From positions 1-64,000 of the forward strand of contig CALSPD010000020.1 in NCBI GenBank assembly GCA_943788145.1: a stretch of 64,000 nt of DNA, read 5' to 3'. The translations under genes and the position numbers were made by a program. This document shows, in pieces, positions 16,238 through 25,761 of the stretch. Positions within the stretch are counted from its first letter, which is position 1; the number at the start of each line of letters is the position of its first letter. This stretch comes from an uncultured Flavobacteriales bacterium (GTDB taxonomy: Bacteria; Bacteroidota; Bacteroidia; Flavobacteriales_G; Salibacteraceae). Below the pieces are notes generated by a model that saw only the letters and a list, made by a program, of their open reading frames with translations, was not told where the DNA came from and made no database searches.

Positions 16238-16876
16238 ATGACCACAGACATCAACGTATATTTTCAGGATGGATGCGGTAGGTGTCCACTATTCGCTACA
16301 CCCCAATGCAAGGTTCACAATTGGACGCAGGAATTGAAATTGATGCGTAGCATCATTTTAGAATGTGGTTTGACCGAAGAAATGAAATGGGGCGTTCCTT
16401 GTTACACCATTACGTTGCCACAAGAAAAGAAAGAAACGAATGTGCTTATTCTTGCCGCCTTCAAAGAATACTGTTCCATCAGTTTTTTCAAGGGTTCGTT
16501 GCTTCAAGACTCGAAAGGGTTGCTAGACAAACGAAGTGAAAACACGCAAGGCGAACGCTTTTTTCGAATTACAGATATCAACGAAGTGCGCGCTATAGCT
16601 TCAGATATCAAAGCCTATATTTTCGAGGCGATAGAAATTGAAAAGGCCGGGTTGAAAATTGCCCCTAAAGAAGTCACAGCCTCAGACTATCCGATAGAGT
16701 TTGAGCAAAAACTGCAAGATTTTCCTGACCTGAAAGCCGCCTTTGAGGCATTGACTCCTGGAAGACAAAAAGGTTATGTACTGCACTTTAGCCAGCCCAA
16801 ACAGGCCAAAACACGCATTTCACGCATAGAAAAATGCATTCCAAAAATTCTGAGCGGCAAAGGCTTTTTTGATTGA
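16238..16876 (+). CDS. YdeI/OmpD-associated family protein (second of a tandem pair)
   Basis: 212 residues. Same two-part layout as its upstream neighbour: IILECGLTEEMKWGVPCYTI, FKEYCSISFFKGSLL, then FEALTPGRQKGYVLHFSQPKQAKTRISRIEKCIPKIL. It adds an N-terminal segment with three cysteines, CGRCPLFATPQC. Clearly a tandem duplication that has diverged to well under full identity. Function unknown; probably in an operon with the upstream copy. Confidence 0.85.
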   Translation: MTTDINVYFQDGCGRCPLFATPQCKVHNWTQELKLMRSIILECGLTEEMKWGVPCYTITLPQEKKETNVLILAAFKEYCSISFFKGSLLQDSKGLLDKRSENTQGERFFRITDINEVRAIASDIKAYIFEAIEIEKAGLKIAPKEVTASDYPIEFEQKLQDFPDLKAAFEALTPGRQKGYVLHFSQPKQAKTRISRIEKCIPKILSGKGFFD

Positions 16877-16950
16877 GTCGCCTTTGCCTTGATTTAGGTT
16901 CAAAAACGCCATTGTACCTCACAAATTCGAACGATTTCTTTTCTTTACGC

Positions 16951-19746
16951 ATGCAATCGCTCAGGTATATTTTTCTTGTGATTATTACACTACTCGCGGC
17001 AAATGCACGACCTCAATCCGCTTCACCATCCGATTTCGTAAACCCTTTTGTAGGCACCGATTTTAATGGTCACACCTTTCCTGGAGCCACCACTCCATTT
17101 GGTATGGTTCAACTATCGCCCGACACACGCATTGACGGTAGTTGGGAAGGTTGCAGCGGCTATCATTACAGCGATACTTTGATTTACGGCTTTTCGCACA
17201 CCCACTTGAGCGGCACTGGTGTTAGCGACTATGGCGACATTCTTATTATGCCAATTTTGAATGACGATTCCTTCGAAGCAGAGGAATATGCGGCAACTTT
17301 TAAGCATGAAAATGAAACTGCCTCTGCTGGCTACTATCAAGTCGGCTTCGACAACGGAATTCAATCTGAACTAACGGCAACCACACGCTGCGGTTTCCAT
17401 CGATATCGATATCCAACTTCAAGCTTTAGCGTGATCATCGACCTTAATCACCGAGACCACCTCGTTGACGGAAAAATTGAAGTGATTGATGATCATACCA
17501 TCCAAATAAAGCGCATTAGTAGTGCTTGGGCGAAAAATCAGCACGCCTATGCGCACATCGAATTCTCTCAAGCTTTTGCGCATCGATTTAACGAAGACAA
17601 AAGCAAAATCATCTTAAGCTTTGAGGGTGGTGACAAGGAGCTATTGATCCGGGCCGGAATGTCATTTGTGAGCCAGCTAGGAGCAAAAACTAACCTCAAA
17701 GCAGAATTGAATCACTGGAATTTTGAACACACGAAACATGAGGCAAAAGCATCTTGGGATAACGCCCTCAGCAAAATCATTGTTGAAGACGATGACATGG
17801 AAAAACTTCGTGTGTTTTACACCGCTCTCTATCACGTCATGATTCATCCAAACGTTGCTATGGACGTGAATGGAAATTATCGTGGAATGGACAATATCAT
17901 CCATAAAGCCGAAGGATTTACCTACTACACCGTCTTTTCGCTTTGGGACACCTTTCGAGCCACTCACCCTTTGTTTACAATTACCGAACAAAAGCGAAGC
18001 CTCGATTTCATAAAATCGTTTCTTGCCATGTATGAGCAAGGTGGTAGATTGCCGGTTTGGGAATTATGCTCCAATGAAACTGATTGTATGATCGGCTACC
18101 ACAGCGTTTCGGTCATTGCAGACGCACTGGCCAAGGGAATTGATGATTTTGATATTGACCTTGCTTATCAATCCATGACAGCAAGTGCAAATTGGGATCA
18201 TTTGGGCCTTCCAGCCTACATTAACCAAGGTTTTTTATCCATCGATGATGAACACGAAAGTGTATCGAAAACACTTGAATATGCCTATGATGATTGGTGT
18301 ATAGCACAAGTGGCGCTTCGCTTGAACAAAACTGAAGATTATAAGCAATACATACTACGTTCCAACGCTTGGCGCAACCTGCTCGACCCGGAATCAAAGC
18401 TTATGCGACCAAGGAAAAATGGAGGCTGGCTTACTCCTTTTGAACCTAGAGAGGTAAACAATCATTTCACCGAAGGCAACGCATGGCAATATTCTTTCTT
18501 CGTTCCGCATGACGTGAAGGGATTGATAAAAGCTATGGGAGGTGTTGCCCCTTTTGAAGCACAGTTGGATGTATTGTTCAGCGCACCAATCGAAACCACA
18601 GGCCGCACACAGCCCGATATCAGCGGTCTTATTGGTCAATATGCACATGGCAACGAGCCCAGCCACCACATGGCGTATTTGTACAACTACATTGGCAAGC
18701 CTGATAAAACGAACGTGAGAGTACATCAGATTCTGAGTGAATTCTACACTTCAAAACCCGATGGACTAATTGGCAATGAAGATTGCGGACAGATGAGTGC
18801 ATGGTTCGTTATGTCGTCTTTAGGCATCTATGCTGTTACTCCAGGTAAGGCGGAGTATGCCCTTTGCGATCCATATTTTGAAGATTACACCGTCCGATTA
18901 GAAAATGGAAATAGCTTTTCAAAAGCCACGATTTTGAACGCACTGAAATCAGGGCTTTTCATCGATCACGATCAGTTAATGGGACAGAAAAAAGAGGAAA
19001 GTACGAAAGCGCCTGATGAGGAAATAGTCTACATGCTTCCACCTATTATCTCCGCACCTTCTGTTTCTTTTGATGACCGATTATCCGTCACGATTTCGAT
19101 TCCTGAAGGGCATCGATTGCTATTTGATGTGTCGACTGAAAAAGGGACAACATCTGGAGATGAAAACGACTTGCCGCTGGTCTTAGAGGCAACGAGTCAA
19201 ATAACGGCCTATAGCATTGGTCCTACTGATTTGAAAAGCAAACCTGTTAGCGCCAAGTTTTACAAAAACCCGCATCCCAATTGGGAAGTAAGCCTGCAAT
19301 CTGTCTATAACCCGCAGTATTCCGCTGGCGGAGCGAATGGATTAATAGATGGGATTTTTGGTGATGAAAATTGGCGAAAAGGATATTGGCAAGGTTATCA
19401 AGATCAAGATTTTGAAGCCATAATTGATTTGAGTCAATCGACTTCAATTCGATCAATGAAAGCAAGTTTTTTACAAGACACGCGGTCTTGGATTATATTC
19501 CCAATTCAAGTAGCGTTTTACACATCACAAGATGGGGTTGATTTTGAAGAAGTTGGTATCGTAATTCATCGTTTTCCAGCCGAGTCTTATGACGTAGCGC
19601 TAAAAACATTTGAGCCTCTGATTAAGTCTCCTTTAGCGGCACGGTATATCAAAGTAAAAGCAGTCAACTTCGGAAAGCTTCCTATCTGGCATCAAGGCGC
19701 TGGTGGTGAGGCTTTTATATTCATTGACGAAATAAGTATTGAATAA
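16951..19746 (+). CDS. GH92 family alpha-mannosidase, exported
   Basis: 931 residues from ATG 16951, which starts a signal peptide (MQSLRYIFLVIITLLAANAR). VNPFVGTDFNGHTFPGATTPFGMVQLSPDT is the standard opening of glycoside hydrolase family 92. Other family marks are FSLWDTFRATHPL and GNEDCGQMSAWFVMSSLGIY near residue 610, which contains the catalytic base region and Ca2+-site residues. Family 92 enzymes are exo-acting, calcium-dependent alpha-mannosidases that trim N-glycans or yeast mannan. The last ~150 residues (NPQYSAGGANGLIDG..., GYWQGYQDQDFEAIIDL) look like a discoidin-type carbohydrate-binding domain. No SusC/SusD pair nearby, so not a classical PUL. Confidence 0.93.
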   Translation: MQSLRYIFLVIITLLAANARPQSASPSDFVNPFVGTDFNGHTFPGATTPFGMVQLSPDTRIDGSWEGCSGYHYSDTLIYGFSHTHLSGTGVSDYGDILIMPILNDDSFEAEEYAATFKHENETASAGYYQVGFDNGIQSELTATTRCGFHRYRYPTSSFSVIIDLNHRDHLVDGKIEVIDDHTIQIKRISSAWAKNQHAYAHIEFSQAFAHRFNEDKSKIILSFEGGDKELLIRAGMSFVSQLGAKTNLKAELNHWNFEHTKHEAKASWDNALSKIIVEDDDMEKLRVFYTALYHVMIHPNVAMDVNGNYRGMDNIIHKAEGFTYYTVFSLWDTFRATHPLFTITEQKRSLDFIKSFLAMYEQGGRLPVWELCSNETDCMIGYHSVSVIADALAKGIDDFDIDLAYQSMTASANWDHLGLPAYINQGFLSIDDEHESVSKTLEYAYDDWCIAQVALRLNKTEDYKQYILRSNAWRNLLDPESKLMRPRKNGGWLTPFEPREVNNHFTEGNAWQYSFFVPHDVKGLIKAMGGVAPFEAQLDVLFSAPIETTGRTQPDISGLIGQYAHGNEPSHHMAYLYNYIGKPDKTNVRVHQILSEFYTSKPDGLIGNEDCGQMSAWFVMSSLGIYAVTPGKAEYALCDPYFEDYTVRLENGNSFSKATILNALKSGLFIDHDQLMGQKKEESTKAPDEEIVYMLPPIISAPSVSFDDRLSVTISIPEGHRLLFDVSTEKGTTSGDENDLPLVLEATSQITAYSIGPTDLKSKPVSAKFYKNPHPNWEVSLQSVYNPQYSAGGANGLIDGIFGDENWRKGYWQGYQDQDFEAIIDLSQSTSIRSMKASFLQDTRSWIIFPIQVAFYTSQDGVDFEEVGIVIHRFPAESYDVALKTFEPLIKSPLAARYIKVKAVNFGKLPIWHQGAGGEAFIFIDEISIE

Positions 19747-19767
19747 AAAGGATCGAAATTCGAGATT

Positions 19768-19804
19768 AAAAAAAGAGATGCCATTTTCATAAAAATGACA
19801 CCTC
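19768..19804 (-). terminator. Rho-independent terminator of the downstream minus-strand gene
   Basis: GAGATGCCATTTT (19775-19787) pairs with AAAATGACACCTC (19792-19804), thirteen pairs with two G-U on the minus-strand RNA, followed on that strand by seven U (19768-19774). Confidence 0.8.
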
Positions 19805-19846
19805 TGGTATTTATTGAACCTAACAAGTCAATAAACTACGAAAGCC

Positions 19847-20746
19847 TTATTGCTCGCACGCATAGTAGATTCCGCAAGTCGTTCCATCGCCTTCCGGAGC
19901 AATTCCTTCAACCTTTATCAAACCTTTCTTTCCATCTGAAGTTTGATATACAAAGATGATTCCTTCAGAAAGGACGATGTCACTTTCAGTTGGTGCATCC
20001 AAAGCCAAGATTTGCTCTAGGGTGACATCTCCCGTTGATGGGTCTAAACTTCCCGAATAGGCCGCGAACTTGGTAGATTGGTAGCCACAATCGTTGACTA
20101 AACGCTCGAAAGAGTGAATCGCTCGATAATTATCTGGAGAAACAGCCTTAAGCGCTCCTCCCTCCGTAGCAATACCAAAATCAAGTAATCTGGCATACGT
20201 TTGGGCTAAAACAGAATAATAATTAGCATTTCCAGAGCTTCCTCCGCCCCATCCAATATGGCGAGACTCAAAAAACGAACCTCTCGTTGGACTATCTATA
20301 AATTGATCGCTTAAGCCACAAGAACCCGATACGGCCACTCCTGCGGATTCAACGGTTACATTGTATGGACCAAAATCCTTTGTAGTTCCGTCAGCGGCAT
20401 GAACCGTGAGCGTATAATCTGTTGACGTACCTGGCCAATCAATAATTTGCCATAGTGTATTTCCTTCGTCATCCAGCATATCACAAGTTGAGCTGGTTCC
20501 GTTGATGGTTCTGGTCAATTCAACTTTTACATGATCGTCACCACTATACTCCTGAAATCCAAATTCCAATCCACGGTTCGATTTAAGTGTAATGGAGGTG
20601 CCGGATGCTGTCATGAAGTTGTCACCTTCATAGTAAGTGAGTATGGCTTCAAGCCCTGCGAAAGGATCTTCTGGTTCCTTTTCGCAAGAGGTTAACACAA
20701 GCGATATTGTCATCGCGAAGCAGGCAAGGGTTAAGAGCTTTTTCAT
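19847..20746 (-). CDS. Exported lipoprotein of unknown function
   Basis: 299 residues from ATG at 20746: MKKLLTLACFAMTISLVLTSC is a lipoprotein signal peptide with the lipidated Cys at residue 21, followed by EKEPEDP. No known domain recognised. The first half looks beta-rich (ITLKSNRGLEFGFQEYS, VELTRTINGTSS, YTLTVHAADGTTKDFGPYNVTV) and the second half has helices around YYSVLAQTYARLLDF. Four or more cysteines may form disulfides. Probably sits in the outer membrane facing the periplasm or outside. Ends at a clear terminator; separate from the TonB receptor upstream by 98 bases. Confidence 0.75.
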   Translation of the reverse strand: MKKLLTLACFAMTISLVLTSCEKEPEDPFAGLEAILTYYEGDNFMTASGTSITLKSNRGLEFGFQEYSGDDHVKVELTRTINGTSSTCDMLDDEGNTLWQIIDWPGTSTDYTLTVHAADGTTKDFGPYNVTVESAGVAVSGSCGLSDQFIDSPTRGSFFESRHIGWGGGSSGNANYYSVLAQTYARLLDFGIATEGGALKAVSPDNYRAIHSFERLVNDCGYQSTKFAAYSGSLDPSTGDVTLEQILALDAPTESDIVLSEGIIFVYQTSDGKKGLIKVEGIAPEGDGTTCGIYYACEQ

Positions 20747-20844
20747 AGTTATTGGTTTTGTTGTTGATACAAATGTGCGTGAACCACAAACCAATTAAAT
20801 CCTTGCATTACCCCATTTAAACTAAGGTAATTACCCTATTCTTT

Positions 20845-22800
20845 TTAGAATGACCATTTTGCCATTAACGAAATATTTCGTCCCATAAGAGGAATTCCGT
20901 TCCAACTCAAATGCGTTGTATAGTACTGATTTAGCAGGTTGTTTCCGGCAAGTTCCACAAAAATGTTGGTCGATTTCAAGGGCAAGTTTGTACTTATTGT
21001 GGCATCCATCAACCAATAATTTTTCGCGTTTCGTTCGCCAAAAGATAAGGAAGCCCGATTGTATCGATTCACCCATTTATTGGACAAACCGAATTGAAGT
21101 TTTTTCCAAGTATAGGTGTGATTAAGCGTAAACGCCAATGGACTCATTTGGGGTAAATACCCAAATCTTTCGGACCTACCGTAGCGATAAGATATAACAG
21201 CCGTTGTGGGGATTTTACCACTTTGAAACAAGCTTGATCCAAGCTCACCTCCTAGGATAAATGCTTTTCCGATGTTTTCATAAATCTTAACGCCACCACC
21301 TCCTGGAGTCATTGCAAAATATGCCGGTTCCTGAACCCCAAAAATGTATTGATCAAAAAGGTAAGCATAGGCCTTTGCATAAAACTGTTGTCCGAGTTGA
21401 TCGAATTTAACATCATCAGATACATGCAGAAATTGTTCGTTTTTTAGATCTGGATTACCGATGTAATCGAATCCATCTTGACTATTGTATAGGTAAAAGC
21501 CAAAGCGTTCGCTTAACTCAGGTGCGCGATTTCCAGCTTTTAATGTCAATTGATGCTCAAAAGACGATTTGCGAAATCGAATCCGTGCTGAACCCGCTCC
21601 GGCATTGGTTTGAATTCCATCGGGCATAGTGTAGCCAAATACTTCCAATTGCTTGATCCCTGTGGGCGATTGCATCTTATCGACACCTGTTGATAGACTT
21701 GCCGAAACAAGGATATCGTAGTTTTCATTGAAATAATAGGTCGCGGAAGGATTCACAGACGCAAAACTCCGAACTACCTCTGGCCAAGTTTCCATATACA
21801 TTTCGGCTTCATTTTCTGGATACATCGTCATTTCTGCTCTGCGTGAATTCTGAACCAGCTCATACTGAGCACGCAATAACCAATTTCCCCTTGTTTGATT
21901 CAACCTACCAGATATTCCCTTCGTTTCGCTCCAACCGGGCATGTCCATGTGCATAGCAACACTATCTCGTTTGGTGTCGTCCATGACATGAACGATGGAA
22001 TTGTAATAAACTTGATGGTTAATGTTTGTGTTCCCAAGCATCGTTTGATGTTCGAATCGTGCAATTAATGCATCTGCAGATGATACATCCATCGGCAAAC
22101 CCGCATAACCAACATCCACTGCTTTGTCTTTAACCAATGTTGCAGAAAACTCGTTCCTTCCTAATTTCAATCCAACAGAAGCCATCGCATTGAATTTCTC
22201 GTATTGCGTAAACCTAACTTCCCTATTTGATCCATCCGAATAGTTTGAAGCGCGCGAACCATTTGCATTTACAAGCAGCCACAAGCGCATCGAGTTGAAT
22301 CCGTATTGGCCGCCATAGCGAGTGCCTAAATTGTTGCTGTTTACAGAAGAATAAAATGATCCATAATGCTTTGAAGTGGGAACAAACTCACCGCGTTTCA
22401 ACTTTAAATTCAAGGAGTGAATCGTTACGTCATTTGACCCTTTTTTCTCGAGTGAGTGAAGGTTTTGCTCATCCACATAAGCCGTAACTGGATCCATTTT
22501 ATCGGTACAAGCGCCATAAATGCGCATGCCATCTATCATGGTGTTGGTCTGTGTTCCGCTGAGGCCGTGATAAACTACTTCTGCAGCATACCCGCCTCTT
22601 CGAATCAAATCTAAATCCGCATCTCTGTCGAGGGTTTCTTCCAACGAAGCAGACATCTGAAGCGCATTCGGTCCGCCTGATTTAGTCGCGTAATGGTTTA
22701 TAACGACAACCTCCTCGAGGGTGTCAATTTGTAAAAACACCTGAGCGAAATATGGGGTGCTCCATAAAAGAAGCACCCCTAATATTCCTTTTTTGATCAT
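20845..22800 (-). CDS. TonB-dependent outer-membrane receptor
   Basis: 651 residues, signal peptide MIKKGILGVLLLWSTPYFAQ, then a TonB-box-like DTLEEVVVI and a plug domain (LRADxD-like ADLDLIRRGGYAAEVVYHGLSGTQTNTMIDGMRI). The C-terminal ~500 residues alternate as beta-barrel strands and end LMAKWSF with a terminal aromatic, typical for barrel assembly. It lacks the carboxypeptidase-like extension of SusC proteins, so it is a compact metal/siderophore-type receptor. ATGA overlap with the upstream lipoprotein gene shows one operon. The Met/His-rich neighbours suggest a copper or other soft-metal ligand; that is inference. Confidence 0.88.
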   Translation of the reverse strand: MIKKGILGVLLLWSTPYFAQVFLQIDTLEEVVVINHYATKSGGPNALQMSASLEETLDRDADLDLIRRGGYAAEVVYHGLSGTQTNTMIDGMRIYGACTDKMDPVTAYVDEQNLHSLEKKGSNDVTIHSLNLKLKRGEFVPTSKHYGSFYSSVNSNNLGTRYGGQYGFNSMRLWLLVNANGSRASNYSDGSNREVRFTQYEKFNAMASVGLKLGRNEFSATLVKDKAVDVGYAGLPMDVSSADALIARFEHQTMLGNTNINHQVYYNSIVHVMDDTKRDSVAMHMDMPGWSETKGISGRLNQTRGNWLLRAQYELVQNSRRAEMTMYPENEAEMYMETWPEVVRSFASVNPSATYYFNENYDILVSASLSTGVDKMQSPTGIKQLEVFGYTMPDGIQTNAGAGSARIRFRKSSFEHQLTLKAGNRAPELSERFGFYLYNSQDGFDYIGNPDLKNEQFLHVSDDVKFDQLGQQFYAKAYAYLFDQYIFGVQEPAYFAMTPGGGGVKIYENIGKAFILGGELGSSLFQSGKIPTTAVISYRYGRSERFGYLPQMSPLAFTLNHTYTWKKLQFGLSNKWVNRYNRASLSFGERNAKNYWLMDATISTNLPLKSTNIFVELAGNNLLNQYYTTHLSWNGIPLMGRNISLMAKWSF

Positions 22801-23606
22801 AATGTAATATCAAATGCTAGCGCATCAGACAGCACAGTTCCATCAGCGTTTTTAATCGTCATTTTAACTTCCCAATGACCCGTCATCGAGAAATTTACTT
22901 TACCCATGTAATGTCCTAATTCATCATGAACCGGATTTACATTATTAGGAGATCCATGACTCATAGAAGGCATCCAAGGTTCAATTTCCATCGTGGCATC
23001 TGTAACAGCCGGGAAGGACATCATATCGAGTTTTGTGTAGAGCACAACTTCAAAATTATTCTCCCCAACTTCAGGAGCTGTTGGCGAAACCAAAGCCAAG
23101 AAATAGGACTTTTCATCGGGTCCAACAAAAGATAGCATTCTTGTTTCCTCAGGGCTCACAACCGTTGGGTTGAACGAAAAGGCGTATTCTTCATCCATAA
23201 CATGCACATGATAATCAAGATGCCAATCTCCAGCGGTGGAAGGCATAATGAAAGTTGTGCTTGCTCTCATAAACCCTTTCTCTGTATCCACAACTTTCGG
23301 ATACTCAAACGGAGTAGCATGCATCATCATTGGCATTTCCATCATTGGATGCGGGTGGACTTCATAGTCTGAAACATACGAACCATCGGCATCCATTAGG
23401 AGCATATAGATTTCATTATAGCCAACAATTAAATCGCTTTGAGCATAAATTGTGAGCGTGTATGAATCAATGGTTTGTGAGGCAATTTCAGTGAAGTTGG
23501 AACTGATCGTTTCTTCGAATGAATCGATCGGGTCTGGGTTATCTTTTTTACAAGAAATAGCAGAAACAAGTAGGCCTGCTAAAAACAAGGTTTGTAATGT
23601 TTTCAT
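22797..23606 (-). CDS. Met/His-rich lipoprotein with FixH/YtkA-like repeats
   Basis: 269 residues from ATG at 23606; MKTLQTLFLAGLLVSAISC is a lipoprotein signal (Cys19). Rich in Met and His: HPHPMMEMPMMMHATPFEYP and EPWMPSMSHGSPNNVNPVHD. The C-terminal part with MPSMSHG...GHYMGKVNFSMTGHWEVKMTI matches the YtkA/FixH-type immunoglobulin-like fold, in which Met and His bind Cu. The first half seems to hold a second such domain (FIMPSTAGDWHLDYHVHV). Stop overlaps the receptor start by four bases (ATGA). A likely periplasmic metal-binding partner of the receptor. Confidence 0.75.
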   Translation of the reverse strand: MKTLQTLFLAGLLVSAISCKKDNPDPIDSFEETISSNFTEIASQTIDSYTLTIYAQSDLIVGYNEIYMLLMDADGSYVSDYEVHPHPMMEMPMMMHATPFEYPKVVDTEKGFMRASTTFIMPSTAGDWHLDYHVHVMDEEYAFSFNPTVVSPEETRMLSFVGPDEKSYFLALVSPTAPEVGENNFEVVLYTKLDMMSFPAVTDATMEIEPWMPSMSHGSPNNVNPVHDELGHYMGKVNFSMTGHWEVKMTIKNADGTVLSDALAFDITL

Positions 23607-23704
23607 AGAAGTATTTATAGGGTCGATGGCACACATGGCACATCAACGATTGATTGAAAAAAAATGAAAAGTTTGCGGAACATCACATTCCGCGCAGGAA
23701 ACAT

Positions 23705-24067
23705 CTATGAAAAGTGGGTTGGAGGACGCAGAATCTCTTGTGAAGCGGATAACAGCTCCACATCTCTAAAAAACCATTTCAACACATGAAGGCGTTCAAA
23801 TTGGGTCATTTCAATTGAACTCGGGGCTAAATAGTTCGAGAATTCCGTAATGAAATTTGGAACATCGGGTCGATGTTCTTCATTGGCGGCTTTGATTTTC
23901 TTAGCTAAAAGACACTTTCCATCACAATGCATCATCGGCACATCCAAATTCTCACAATTAGAAATGTATTTCTCCATATCCAATTGATAATCGAGGACCA
24001 ACGAAAAATTGTACATCCCCGGATATGCGAGAGCTATGATGGCCAATATGCTTAGAAAGCGAATCAC
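23705..24067 (-). CDS. Small exported protein with a CxxGKC-type cysteine motif
   Basis: 120 residues. One N-terminal hydrophobic segment (FLSILAIIALAYPGMYNFSLVL), then NCENLDVPMMHCDGKCLLAKKI with Cys38, Met45, Met46, His47, Cys48 and Cys52 as possible metal ligands. Proteins with this MHCxGKC pattern recur next to TonB receptors and YtkA-like proteins in Bacteroidota. First gene of the three-gene operon running down to 20845. Function unproven; soft-metal binding is likely. Confidence 0.65.
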   Translation of the reverse strand: MIRFLSILAIIALAYPGMYNFSLVLDYQLDMEKYISNCENLDVPMMHCDGKCLLAKKIKAANEEHRPDVPNFITEFSNYLAPSSIEMTQFERLHVLKWFFRDVELLSASQEILRPPTHFS

Positions 24068-24162
24068 GGTGCGAAGAAATAAAACACTATAAATTCATGG
24101 ACTGATAAAGATCAGGTCAAAAGTACTTTTTGGACACATGTTTGGCGCAAGTTGAAATAAAT

Positions 24163-25287
24163 CTAACCGACTCCTTTCAATTCAAAATCCGCGATTGCCA
24201 ATTCAAGTCCATTCACTTGAATAGCTAATGACTGCATTCCATTATAATACTTCCTCGTGCTTATAGGTTTGATTGGATGTGTTTTCTGAACATAAAGCAC
24301 TTCCCCAGCTTTTAACCTTTTAGAATTTAGCTTGAACACCTTTGGTGCCTGATTGCCATTTGCTTTCTTAAAATAAATAACGAAATCAATTACATAATCA
24401 TGAGCCTTAGAATCGGTGTTTTGAATTTTGAATTCAAATTTCAGCTTTCCACCAAATTGAACTAACCCATCGACTTTAAAGTCGAGTAGCTCTATAGGTG
24501 ACTTAGGGTCAAACCCAAGCAAGACTAGCGCCTCGGGGTGTCCAGCTTTAATTAAAGTGCGACTCGCATGTCGGACAATATATTGCGTCCCCTCATCATC
24601 TATTTTATTCCATCGAATCAGCGTCTGGATTACGATATCGGGGTTATCTTTTGCAATATCGTTTAGATTATTCGCGACCGATCTTCTAACATACAACTCG
24701 GGATCTTGCTTCAATTTTTCCAATAGATCCAAAACTGGTTGTGGATTAGCCTGAAATTCAGGTAACCTTCCGGCCCAAGGCAAGCGTGTGCGCGTTCCTT
24801 CCGAAACTAATCTGCGCACATGTTTATTGTCATCGCAAACCCACTCGGAAAGAATACGCATCATCTCGGCAGGATAGCGCTGAATAAAGGGCCGAATGCA
24901 AAATTCAGACGTGAAAACTTTGGTAAGTTTATTCATTGCCAACACCGATTCGGGCAGATGATTGAGTCCGTAGGCGGCAATGAATTCTGCAAAGGGCAAA
25001 AAATAGAATTCGTTGTAACGGCCTAGGTTATCTTCATCAACTAGCTCGACATCCATGGTTTGCATTAAAATTTCGATTGCTGCAGGATAATGATTGGGTA
25101 AGTACTCATGAAGTTTTTCGGCTATCATGATCGCTCTTTGTTTAAGCGCCAGTCCATCGAGTTGCGAGACCGAAGCTTCAGAAAATCCTAGCGCATCAAA
25201 TTCTAGGTAAACAGACTTTATATTCCTGCCCATCACTTCAATGAGTCGAGGGCTTAAAATATGTTTGAGCAAAAATGTTTCAGCCAT
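24163..25287 (-). CDS. AlkC-type DNA-alkylation glycosylase
   Basis: 374 residues. The N-terminal ~240 residues are alpha-helical HEAT-like repeats (ALKQRAIMIAEKLHEYLP; EWVCDDNKHVRRLVSEGTRTRLPWAGRL; LKQDPELYVRRSVANNLNDIAKDNPDIV; VRHASRTLIKAGHPEALVLLGF), the fold of AlkC/AlkD glycosylases that remove N3-alkyladenine without base flipping. RxLVSEGTRxRLPWAxRLP is characteristic of AlkC. The last ~110 residues (VDGLVQFGGKLKFEFKIQNTDSKAHDYVIDFVIYF...) form an Ig-like domain as in the AlkC-beta subgroup. Stands alone on the minus strand. Confidence 0.85.
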   Translation of the reverse strand: MAETFLLKHILSPRLIEVMGRNIKSVYLEFDALGFSEASVSQLDGLALKQRAIMIAEKLHEYLPNHYPAAIEILMQTMDVELVDEDNLGRYNEFYFLPFAEFIAAYGLNHLPESVLAMNKLTKVFTSEFCIRPFIQRYPAEMMRILSEWVCDDNKHVRRLVSEGTRTRLPWAGRLPEFQANPQPVLDLLEKLKQDPELYVRRSVANNLNDIAKDNPDIVIQTLIRWNKIDDEGTQYIVRHASRTLIKAGHPEALVLLGFDPKSPIELLDFKVDGLVQFGGKLKFEFKIQNTDSKAHDYVIDFVIYFKKANGNQAPKVFKLNSKRLKAGEVLYVQKTHPIKPISTRKYYNGMQSLAIQVNGLELAIADFELKGVG

Positions 25288-25385
25288 GTCCGAAAATTAA
25301 TGTCTTTTTAATGAATAATGCCTCTGAAAAGTCTAGTACAAGCCTATTTTTGTGAATCTGTAGCCATTGAGCTTATTGCCTCTTA

Positions 25386-25682
25386 ATGATTAAAGTTAAT
25401 CCCAATTTCTCGACTCTAGTTTGTCTCACTTTGATTTTCTGTCTTGTGAACATAACTTGGATTTCTTGGGAATCGAACATGACTTTAATTGAAATAAACG
25501 AGGAAACCGAAACGGAGGAAGTTTCTGAGTTTGCCGATTCCATAGCTTTCGAGTTGATAGAAGAAAAGCTCATTCTATCAACGGCCATTTTGACCTTAAC
25601 TTATTCAACTGGAATAATATTTCAAAAACACGCGACTGGTCATTTTGAAATTGTTTCGCCTCCACCTGACCTGGCATCTTAG
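25386..25682 (+). CDS. Small hydrophobic-start protein, unknown
   Basis: 98 residues. One N-terminal hydrophobic segment (STLVCLTLIFCLVNITWISW) followed by an acidic stretch (EINEETETEEVSEFADSIAFELIEE). No recognised domain. It sits 79 bases upstream of the SulP transporter in the same direction, and could be translated with it. Coding support is the clean frame and plausible signal anchor only. Confidence 0.5.
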   Translation: MIKVNPNFSTLVCLTLIFCLVNITWISWESNMTLIEINEETETEEVSEFADSIAFELIEEKLILSTAILTLTYSTGIIFQKHATGHFEIVSPPPDLAS

Positions 25683-25761
25683 TATATTCCCTGCCCTAAG
25701 CAATCATTATTTTTCGTTAAATCAAGCATTAGAGCAAGCATGCTCTTAATTTAATTTTCCT

